This document shows positions 1 through 4,435 of a DNA stretch of 7,205 bases, in pieces. Where the stretch lies: NCBI GenBank assembly GCA_947626705.1, contig CANQTJ010000082.1, positions 1 through 7,205 on the forward strand, read 5' to 3'. The position numbers and the translations under genes were made by a program. How positions within the stretch are numbered: position 1 is the first letter of the stretch; every line of letters begins with the position of its first letter. Source of the DNA: an uncultured Clostridia bacterium (GTDB lineage: Bacteria > Bacillota > Clostridia > TANB77 > CAG-508). Below the pieces are notes generated by a model that saw nothing but the letters and a program-made list of their open reading frames with translations, was not told where the DNA came from and did not search any database.

Positions 1-258
1 AAAGCTTTAAAAGAAATGAAACGTCATAAATATGAAACTGTTGTAACAACTCCAAATACACAGCAAACAATATATGAAATTGATTATAATAAAAAGGTAA
101 TAATCATAGGAAATGAAGCTAATGGAGTAAAGGAAAAAATAATAGAAAAAGCAGATCAAAAAGTAAAAATACCAATGCTAGGTAAAACAGAAAGCTTAAA
201 TGCTTCAGTGGCGACTGCAGTTGTTCTTTATGAGTATATGAGACAAAAATTAAGTTGA
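1..258 (+). CDS. TrmH-family (SPOUT) RNA 2'-O-methyltransferase, C-terminal part (5' end outside window)
   Basis: The reading frame is open from the first base, so the gene starts upstream of the window; 85 C-terminal codons are visible, ending in TGA. The visible part is the second half of a SPOUT (alpha/beta-knot) S-adenosylmethionine-dependent methyltransferase. It holds the motif 2 strand and turn IIIGNEANGV, then motif 3 KIPMLGKTESLNASVA followed by the closing helix VLYEYMRQ. In this family these segments form the deep trefoil knot that binds SAM and methylates a ribose 2'-OH in rRNA or tRNA. Proteins of this kind include RlmB, TsnR and Bacillus YsgA. The substrate-recognition N-terminal domain is missing here, so the exact RNA target cannot be assigned. 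The next gene, 46 bp downstream on the same strand, is another SPOUT enzyme, and the two may be co-transcribed. The internal ATG at 16 lies inside the domain and is not the real start. Confidence 0.9.
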   Translation, partial: KALKEMKRHKYETVVTTPNTQQTIYEIDYNKKVIIIGNEANGVKEKIIEKADQKVKIPMLGKTESLNASVATAVVLYEYMRQKLS

Positions 259-269
259 ATTATTTGTCT
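241..269 (+). repeat. Stem-loop across the stop codon of the first methyltransferase gene
   Basis: AGACAAA at 241-247 pairs with TTTGTCT at 263-269. The stem continues as AATT (248-251) with AATT (258-261), leaving one bulged A at 262 and a 6-nt loop, so the TGA stop lies in the hairpin. No T-run follows, so a full terminator is unlikely. It may protect the mRNA end or simply be chance in AT-rich sequence. Confidence 0.35.
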
Positions 270-304
270 CTGGAATTAATAAGAATACAAAGAGGAGAAA
301 TAAA

Positions 305-817
305 ATGAAATTAAATATAGTATTAGTAGAACCAGAAATACCACAAAATACTGGAAATATAGCCAGGACATGCGCAGTAACAGGAGGAAAATTACACTTA
401 GTACACCCATTAGGATTTAGTATAAATGAAAAAACACTAAAAAGAGCGGGACTAGATTATTGGGACAAGCTAGATATTGAAGAACATCAGTCATTTGAAA
501 TGTTTTTACAAAAGTATAAACCAGAAGAAAATAATATGTTTTTTGTAACTACAAAAGGGAAACATATTTACTCAGAACCAAATTATAGTGAAATGGAAGA
601 AGTATTTGTACTTTTTGGTAAAGAAACAAAGGGATTGCCAGAAAATATTTTGGTAAAATATATAGATAAAACTATAAGAATACCTATGAAATCAACATTG
701 AGATCACTTAATTTGTCTAATTCTGTTTCAATAGTTGTATATGATATACTAAGGCAAAAAGAATTTGAAGGATTACAAGAGATTAGTAATTATTTTGATG
801 ATAAAGGTATTATATAA
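305..817 (+). CDS. trmL: tRNA (cytidine/uridine(34)-2'-O)-methyltransferase TrmL
   Basis: TrmL methylates the 2'-OH of the wobble nucleotide (C34 or cmnm5U34) of leucine tRNAs with SAM as donor; it is a minimal, dimeric, cytosolic SPOUT enzyme. The 170-residue length is close to the usual 150-170. The hallmarks are in order: the N-terminal VEPEIPQNTGNIARTCA segment (residues 8-24), LGFSINEKTLKRAGLDYW (36-53), motif 2 LFGKETKGLP (103-112), and motif 3 from IPMKS (126) through SLNLSNSVSIVVYD (134-147). The ATG at 305 is preceded by GAGGAG (292-297) with a 7-nt spacer, and the protein begins directly with the first conserved strand, so the start is secure. It follows the TrmH-family gene by 46 bp in the same direction. 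No promoter was seen between them, so co-transcription is likely. With leuS also in the window, two of the genes here act on leucine tRNA, although they are far apart and on opposite strands. Confidence 0.95.
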   Translation: MKLNIVLVEPEIPQNTGNIARTCAVTGGKLHLVHPLGFSINEKTLKRAGLDYWDKLDIEEHQSFEMFLQKYKPEENNMFFVTTKGKHIYSEPNYSEMEEVFVLFGKETKGLPENILVKYIDKTIRIPMKSTLRSLNLSNSVSIVVYDILRQKEFEGLQEISNYFDDKGII

Positions 818-1122
818 AATACCGAACTTTTCAAAAATGTATTAAAAATTTACTTAAATTATTATTATAATAAACTATAAAATAACAGACAAAAAAGGCT
901 AAAATATGCCAAAATTAGACACTTTTTTTAAGAATATTTTATAAAAAATTATAACAATGGTAAAAATTATTGTAATTTTTACCATTTTATGTTAATATAA
1001 AACTATAAATAATATTTTAAATCGGTTAAAATTATATCAATTAAAAAATCAAATAATAAATTTTAAATCTAAAAAAATTTCCAAAATTAAAAGAAGAAAT
1101 AACCATTAGGAAGGAGGTGGAT
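818..1122. other. Intergenic region between trmL and the Rpn-like gene
   Basis: About 300 bp of very AT-rich DNA with no supportable gene. It holds the strong hairpin at 956-986 and a weaker GGC/GCC stem (897-899 with 908-910) followed by a T7 run at 923-929, which could be a poor terminator for the methyltransferase genes. A TATAAT lies at 866-871 without a good -35 box. I could not identify a convincing promoter for the Rpn-like gene. Confidence 0.6.
956..986 (+). terminator. Hairpin, probable terminator after trmL
   Basis: A perfect 14-bp inverted repeat: AATGGTAAAAATTA at 956-969 and TAATTTTTACCATT at 973-986, with loop TTG. Two further T (987-988) follow the right arm. The stem is AT-rich and the T-run is short, and it lies about 140 bp past the trmL stop. 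It could end the upstream transcript, but its strength is uncertain. Confidence 0.5.
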
Positions 1123-1752
1123 ATGTTATATTTTAGTTTTAATGATTTTGCAGATTATGCACAAGATAAAACAATAGAAGAAATAGAAAAAGTAGAAGAA
1201 CAAAATTATATATATGAAATAAAAGAAGGAAAAAATAATAACTATAATAATAAAAAAGAAGAAAAAATAATTAATTTTTTAAAAGAAAAAAAAGAGCTAA
1301 AAAATTTCTTAAAAGATTTCTTTAATATATATGAAATTGAAAATATTAAATATTATAATACAGATGCAATGGATAAAACTAACGATAGTAATATTATTTG
1401 TAAAATAGAAGATAAAGAAATTTTTATATACATAAAAATAATATCAAATATAGATAATAATATATCATATAAAATGTTTTCTGATTCATTAAAAATTATG
1501 ATAAAGTGGTGTAAAAATGAAAAGCAAGAAAATAAAAGATATCCAATTGTAATTCCAATCGTAATATATATAGGAATGGATATATGGAATAATAATATTA
1601 ATAAAAAATATGATAAAATAAATTATATATCGTATGAAGACAACAGAATAAACTTTTCTTATAATATGATAAATATTAATGAATTAAAAATTCGTGAACT
1701 AGAAAAAATTAATTCAAAAATTGCAGAAGAACTAATAAATTTTAAAAGATAA
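1123..1752 (+). CDS. Rpn/PD-(D/E)XK nuclease-family-like protein with substituted catalytic residues
   Basis: I read this 209-residue protein as a divergent member of the clostridial Rpn (recombination-promoting nuclease, formerly 'putative transposase') family. The match is the order SNIICKIEDKEIFIYIKIIS (residues 89-108), NISYKM (113-118), YPIVIPIVIYIG (140-151), a following W155, and YNMININEL (180-188). In active relatives these read SDIxYKIxxKExFFLIEHQS, SMPYRM, YPxVIPIVLYTG..W and YNLVDIN. By that alignment from memory the usual D, E and Q become N90, K105 and I107, so the nuclease is probably inactive. The N-terminal ~60 residues are charged, Asn/Lys-rich and not recognisable. The protein stops soon after the core, whereas many relatives are about 300 residues. 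ATG at 1123 is chosen because AAGGAGG (1111-1117) then has a 5-nt spacer; the in-frame GTG at 1117 overlaps that site. A nuclease-dead regulator, an antitoxin-like partner or a decaying gene are all possible. Confidence 0.6.
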   Translation: MLYFSFNDFADYAQDKTIEEIEKVEEQNYIYEIKEGKNNNYNNKKEEKIINFLKEKKELKNFLKDFFNIYEIENIKYYNTDAMDKTNDSNIICKIEDKEIFIYIKIISNIDNNISYKMFSDSLKIMIKWCKNEKQENKRYPIVIPIVIYIGMDIWNNNINKKYDKINYISYEDNRINFSYNMININELKIRELEKINSKIAEELINFKR

Positions 1753-1779
1753 ATATTTACAAATAAATTAAAAAATATA

Positions 1780-1808
1780 TTGACATATTACCTTATAAGT
1801 GATATTTT
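1780..1808 (+). promoter_or_regulatory. Promoter of the XRE regulator gene
   Basis: A perfect -35 box TTGACA (1780-1785) is followed after 17 bp by TATTTT (1803-1808); GATATT (1801-1806) is a less well spaced alternative -10. The -35 is strong and the -10 weak. The spacer is filled by an inverted repeat (separate entry), which suggests repression. The promoter starts 28 bp after the Rpn-like stop codon, so the regulator gene has its own start point. Confidence 0.65.
1785..1805 (+). promoter_or_regulatory. Putative operator in the XRE promoter (7-7-7 inverted repeat)
   Basis: ATATTAC (1785-1791) and GTGATAT (1799-1805) are inverted repeats matching at 6 of 7 positions, around a 7-bp centre CTTATAA. 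The site covers the last base of the -35 box and the whole spacer, where a bound repressor would block RNA polymerase. The stretch ATATTACCTTAT (1785-1796) occurs again in reverse orientation at 3775-3786 in the promoter of the coiled-coil gene. Binding by the adjacent XRE protein is inferred from position and symmetry. Confidence 0.5.
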
Positions 1809-1835
1809 TACAATTGGAGAAAAGGAGGGAGAAAA

Positions 1836-2195
1836 ATGTTACCAGATTATAGTGTTATAGGAAGAAGAATTAAAGAAGCTAGATTAGAACAAAATTTAAA
1901 ACAAGAGGAGTTAGCGGATAAGCTAAATATTTCAGTTGCTTTTATGAGTAGAGTGGAAAGAGGGAAAAGTCAAATTAATTTGAAAAGGTTAACACAAATA
2001 GCAGAGATACTAAATGTATCACCTGGATATTTACTCACTGGTAGTAACGTTTCATCAAAAGATTATCTAAAAGAAGATTTTAGAATATTGCTAGATAAAT
2101 GCACTCCCCAACAGCAAAAGCTTATATATCAACTTTCAGAACTAGTAAGTAAAACAAAATTTGAAAATGAAGATAATAATATATTACATACATAA
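1836..2195 (+). CDS. XRE-family helix-turn-helix transcriptional regulator
   Basis: A 119-residue single-domain DNA-binding protein of the Cro/C1 (XRE) type. The N-terminal five-helix domain spans about residues 8-67. It has IGRRIKEARLEQNLKQEELA, then the helix-turn-helix itself: helix 2 QEELADKLN (23-31) and recognition helix SVAFMSRVERG (33-43). INLKRLTQIAEILNVSPGYLLTG follows. The tail TPQQQKLIYQLSELVSKTKF (90-109) resembles the short C-terminal helix common in clostridial regulators of this type and may serve in dimerisation. There is no ligand or peptidase domain. ATG at 1836 has AAGGAGG (1822-1828) at 7-nt spacing. The gene has its own promoter overlapped by an inverted repeat, so autoregulation is likely, and a related site lies at the coiled-coil gene promoter. 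Repressor is the likely role; the effector that relieves it is unknown. Confidence 0.9.
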   Translation: MLPDYSVIGRRIKEARLEQNLKQEELADKLNISVAFMSRVERGKSQINLKRLTQIAEILNVSPGYLLTGSNVSSKDYLKEDFRILLDKCTPQQQKLIYQLSELVSKTKFENEDNNILHT

Positions 2196-2513
2196 AAAAT
2201 AATTACATTTTAATTTTTATATGTTAATATATGAAATATTTATCTATATTATATGAAAGTTTACAAAATTTTAATAATATTTATAAAACGAAGATTTATA
2301 CTTATATTAAAATAAAACAAGAATAATAACTGGGCATAAATATTTTTCATAAAAATAATATTGAATTAAGAAATTGAAAATTAATCAATTTCTTAATTCA
2401 ATAAATATTATCATATTATATAATGTATATATATCATATATTATAATATGGTATTATACTTAAAAAAATATAACCTTTTAAAGCATAATATATAAAAAGA
2501 AAAAATATAAATA
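2196..2513. other. Convergent intergenic region between the XRE and peptidase genes
   Basis: About 320 bp, extremely AT-rich, with no supportable gene. It contains the long hairpin at 2359-2403 and a second imperfect inverted repeat, CATATTATA (2412-2420) with TATAATATG (2442-2450), which is low-complexity. Both flanking genes read into this region, so terminators are expected here. Confidence 0.6.
2359..2403. terminator. Long hairpin, likely bidirectional terminator
   Basis: A perfect 19-bp stem: the left arm at 2359-2377 includes TTGAATTAAGAAATTGA, the right arm is at 2385-2403, and the loop is AAATTAA (2378-2384). It lies between two genes read toward each other. On the minus strand the stem is followed by a T-rich TTATTTTTATG, which suits termination of the peptidase transcript; the plus side lacks a clean T-run. 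The stem has few G/C pairs, but its length compensates. Confidence 0.55.
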
Positions 2514-3626
2514 TTATTTTTGTTGCTCATAATTAGTATTTAAAGTATTTCTAAACAAAATATTTTTGATATATCTTAATAACATTAAAAATTTAGAAGT
2601 TTTTCTTTTTATTAAATATGTACAGTTATCTAAGTTCTCAAAACCACTCTCAAGCATATTATATTTAGATTCTAATTGTTCCATTTTACTAACATAATAT
2701 TCATTAAAATAAGTATATCCCTCAGTTGAGCCTAAATAGTCTTTAAAATTATATAGCTTCCTTCTATAGTTTTCAACACCTTCTAAATCAATTATAGAAT
2801 CAAAAGCCTTATCAAAATAACTTGAAATTATTATATTTTGTGTTTTTATAAAAGTAGAAGTTATAATTTTTTTCAAAGAATTTATTTTATTAATCATTTT
2901 ATCAACTTTTTTATTTCTATCATCAATTTGAACAATTTTATTATTAATTTTAATAATTTCTTCTTCAGAAAATAGTATTTTATCAATGTTATTTTGTATT
3001 TGCATAAAAGTTTTATAACTTGTTAATTCTATAAATTTTTTCTTAAAATTATCATTACTGTTAATTGTACTTTCAAATAATATATTTTCACCAATAAGAT
3101 AAGCCAATTGATTTACTAAACAACATTCTAAAGGATAATACGAAGGACTATTAGTTTCAAAAGAAATATTAAAATATTTAACATATTCTTTAGGAATACC
3201 CAATATTTTTGAAGACATAAGCTGAACAGCAGCTTCGTTTAGTCCCAGACCATAAATTTTAAATTCTGTATAATCACAAAGACCCATTCTTAATAAATAG
3301 TTTTTTTTATCTTTAATTTCTTGAATATAATGTATACATTCATGTATTGCAAATTCTTCTAAATCATCATAAGAGATATGTTCATTGAAATATATAGAAG
3401 AATTTTTGTAAAAATAATTAGCTTCTGCCATACCTTCTGGCATATTAGCAATATACATATTTAATTGAGATAATTTCATAAATAAATCATTTTCGTTAAT
3501 ACCAAAGTTTGGAAATGTTTCACAAATTTTTGATGCTACATTTTTAGAAATTGAATTTATTTTAATTTTATCTAATTTTCTTATTACATATATTCCAGCT
3601 TTTTTTAAATCAGATTCTACACTCAT
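2514..3626 (-). CDS. Putative HExxH zinc metallopeptidase, family not recognised
   Basis: A 370-residue protein with a metallopeptidase signature: AIHECIHYIQE places H95, E96 and H99 in an HExxH motif on a helix. It is followed 32 residues later by GLNEAAVQL, where E131 is a fitting third zinc ligand as in gluzincin-type enzymes. These would bind one zinc ion and activate water for peptide bond cleavage. The region before it (residues 40-90) includes MYIANMPEG and a strand-like SSIYFNEHI, typical of the edge strand before an HExxH helix. Residues ~200-330 are rich in Lys, Ile and Asn and probably helical. No signal peptide or clear membrane segment is seen, so it is likely cytosolic. ATG at 3626 is preferred, with GAAAGGA about 12 nt upstream; the in-frame TTG at 3647 overlaps that site. 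It is divergent from the coiled-coil gene. The substrate is unknown and no gene name is justified. Confidence 0.65.
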   Translation of the reverse strand: MSVESDLKKAGIYVIRKLDKIKINSISKNVASKICETFPNFGINENDLFMKLSQLNMYIANMPEGMAEANYFYKNSSIYFNEHISYDDLEEFAIHECIHYIQEIKDKKNYLLRMGLCDYTEFKIYGLGLNEAAVQLMSSKILGIPKEYVKYFNISFETNSPSYYPLECCLVNQLAYLIGENILFESTINSNDNFKKKFIELTSYKTFMQIQNNIDKILFSEEEIIKINNKIVQIDDRNKKVDKMINKINSLKKIITSTFIKTQNIIISSYFDKAFDSIIDLEGVENYRRKLYNFKDYLGSTEGYTYFNEYYVSKMEQLESKYNMLESGFENLDNCTYLIKRKTSKFLMLLRYIKNILFRNTLNTNYEQQK

Positions 3627-3670
3627 AATCAGTTTTATTCCTTTCAATTTATTAAAATATTCCTAAATAC

Positions 3671-3698
3671 ATTATACAATAAAAAAAATAAATATATA
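3671..3698 (-). promoter_or_regulatory. Possible promoter of the peptidase gene
   Basis: Read on the minus strand, TATAAT occurs at 3676-3671, about 45 bp before the ATG. No good -35 box is found; the best, at 16-bp spacing, is TATATA. A weak or activator-dependent promoter is possible. Confidence 0.35.
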
Positions 3699-3765
3699 TT
3701 ACAATAATATTAAAAATATATTACTTTTAAATTACAAATAGATACATAAAAATATAAAATTTAGA

Positions 3766-3794
3766 TTGACACCAATAAGGTAATATTATATAAT
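3766..3794 (+). promoter_or_regulatory. Perfect-consensus promoter of the coiled-coil gene
   Basis: TTGACA (3766-3771) and TATAAT (3789-3794) are both exact and separated by the optimal 17 bp. It is the best promoter in the window and would fire strongly if not repressed. The transcript start should lie near 3800, giving a leader of about 40 nt before the ATG at 3839. Confidence 0.85.
3775..3786 (-). promoter_or_regulatory. Putative XRE-type operator in the coiled-coil gene promoter
   Basis: ATAAGGTAATAT is the exact reverse complement of ATATTACCTTAT at 1785-1796 in the XRE gene promoter, and sits in the same place, between -35 and -10. Extending the match across the whole 21-bp XRE site (3766-3786 here) gives 16 identical positions by hand count, including the CAC of the other arm. 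This suggests one repressor binds both promoters. Confidence 0.5.
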
Positions 3795-3810
3795 AAGTAT
3801 ACAATACTTA
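3794..3810. repeat. Inverted repeat at the expected transcript start
   Basis: TAAGTAT (3794-3800), ACA, then ATACTTA (3804-3810): a perfect 7-bp palindrome with a 3-bp centre, beginning at the last base of the -10 box. Its place over the start point suits a second regulator site, or it may form a small hairpin at the mRNA 5' end. Confidence 0.4.
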
Positions 3811-3838
3811 AAAATAACAATACATAAGGAGGTAATTT

Positions 3839-4390
3839 ATGAAACGAAAAGAAAGAGATCAAATATTATTAGATCTTAAAAATAAACAAGAAAAAAATGA
3901 AAAGATGCTATTAGATTTAAAAGATAGACAAGAAGGAAATGAAAAAATACTAATAGACTTAAGAGATAGACATGAAAAGATGCTAATAGACTTAAAAGAT
4001 AGACAAGAAGGAAATGAAAAAATACTAATAGACTTAAGAGATAGACATGAAAAGATGCTATTAGATTTAAAAGATAGACAAGAAGGAAATGAAAAAATAC
4101 TAATAGATTTAAAAGATAGACATGAAAAGATGCTAACAGACTTAAGAGATGGACAGGAAAAATTAATTAATAGAGTTGACAAGTTAGAACAAGACTTAAG
4201 ACAAGCAAATCAATCAATAGCAAAAATAGAGGTTGAACATGGCCAAAAACTACAAATTTTATTAGATGTAGTTACATCATATCCGCAAAAATTTGAAAAA
4301 TCAAAGGAAAGAATTGATAAATGTGAAAGTAGATTAGATAAACATGACGATGAAATATATTATTTAAATTCCAAAGTACAAAGTTTTTAA
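3839..4390 (+). CDS. Repeat-built coiled-coil protein
   Basis: A 183-residue, highly charged, almost wholly helical protein with no enzyme motif, signal peptide or membrane segment. Residues ~8-107 repeat DLKDRQEGNEK (14-residue step) and DLRDRHEK (11-residue step) in alternation, giving a 25-residue unit present three times (21-45, 46-70, 71-95) with partial copies on both sides. A 14+11 pattern equals two heptads plus one hendecad, which suits a long, slightly left-handed coiled coil. The tail is less repetitive: a linker coil INRVDKLEQDLRQANQSIAKIEVEHGQKLQ (110-139), LLDVVTSYP (141-149), then a second coil ERIDKCESRLDKHDDEI. The IAKIEVEHGQKLQ segment resembles a C-terminal domain common in small clostridial coiled-coil proteins, mostly uncharacterised. 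ATG at 3839 has AAGGAGG (3826-3832) at 6-nt spacing. A strong promoter with a probable operator precedes it. It may be a scaffold or oligomerising partner; the function is unknown. Confidence 0.85.
   Translation: MKRKERDQILLDLKNKQEKNEKMLLDLKDRQEGNEKILIDLRDRHEKMLIDLKDRQEGNEKILIDLRDRHEKMLLDLKDRQEGNEKILIDLKDRHEKMLTDLRDGQEKLINRVDKLEQDLRQANQSIAKIEVEHGQKLQILLDVVTSYPQKFEKSKERIDKCESRLDKHDDEIYYLNSKVQSF
3899..4161 (+). repeat. 75-bp in-frame tandem repeat, 3 full copies plus a partial one
   Basis: Units start at 3899, 3974 and 4049, with a truncated fourth from 4124, each beginning GAAAAGATGCTA. By eye, copies 1 and 2 differ at two bases, as do copies 1 and 3. Such near identity at the DNA level, beyond what the protein requires, indicates recent duplication or gene conversion. 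Because 75 is a multiple of three, gain or loss of units keeps the frame, so copy number may vary among strains. Confidence 0.9.
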
Positions 4391-4401
4391 TTTAATAATA
4401 A

Positions 4402-4430
4402 AACCCTATTGAGGATATTTCAATAGGGTT
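4402..4430. terminator. Bidirectional terminator between the coiled-coil gene and leuS
   Basis: AACCCTATTGA (4402-4412) pairs perfectly with TCAATAGGGTT (4420-4430) around the 7-nt loop GGATATT. With three G/C pairs together it is the most GC-rich stem in the intergenic DNA. It lies 11 bp past the coiled-coil stop and 5 bp past the leuS stop. On the minus strand the stem runs into TTTTATTATT, a good U-tract for leuS; the plus side has a weaker T-rich tail. Confidence 0.8.
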
Positions 4431-4435
4431 AATAA

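Noticed and set aside
2412..2450. Inverted repeat CATATTATA/TATAATATG
   Set aside because: Pure A/T low-complexity sequence with a 21-nt loop, expected by chance in DNA of this composition.
3627..3647. TTG start for the peptidase gene, seven codons upstream of the ATG
   Set aside because: The TTG directly abuts the only purine-rich ribosome-binding stretch (AAAGGA), leaving nothing upstream to support it; ATG at 3626 is more likely despite the long spacer.
3696..3724. Two ATATTAC half-sites upstream of the peptidase gene, resembling the operator arm
   Set aside because: Only seven AT-dominated bases each, with no matching second arm at 7-bp spacing; too weak to call as operators.
3839..4161. 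Repeat tract as a possible CRISPR array
   Set aside because: The units are 75 bp, contiguous without spacers, in frame and clearly coding.
3859..4182. Open frame of 107 codons antisense to the coiled-coil gene
   Set aside because: It exists only because the 75-bp repeat keeps the antisense frame open. The product is a Ser/Phe-rich mirror of the repeat with no ribosome binding site, and the plus-strand gene has a strong promoter and start.
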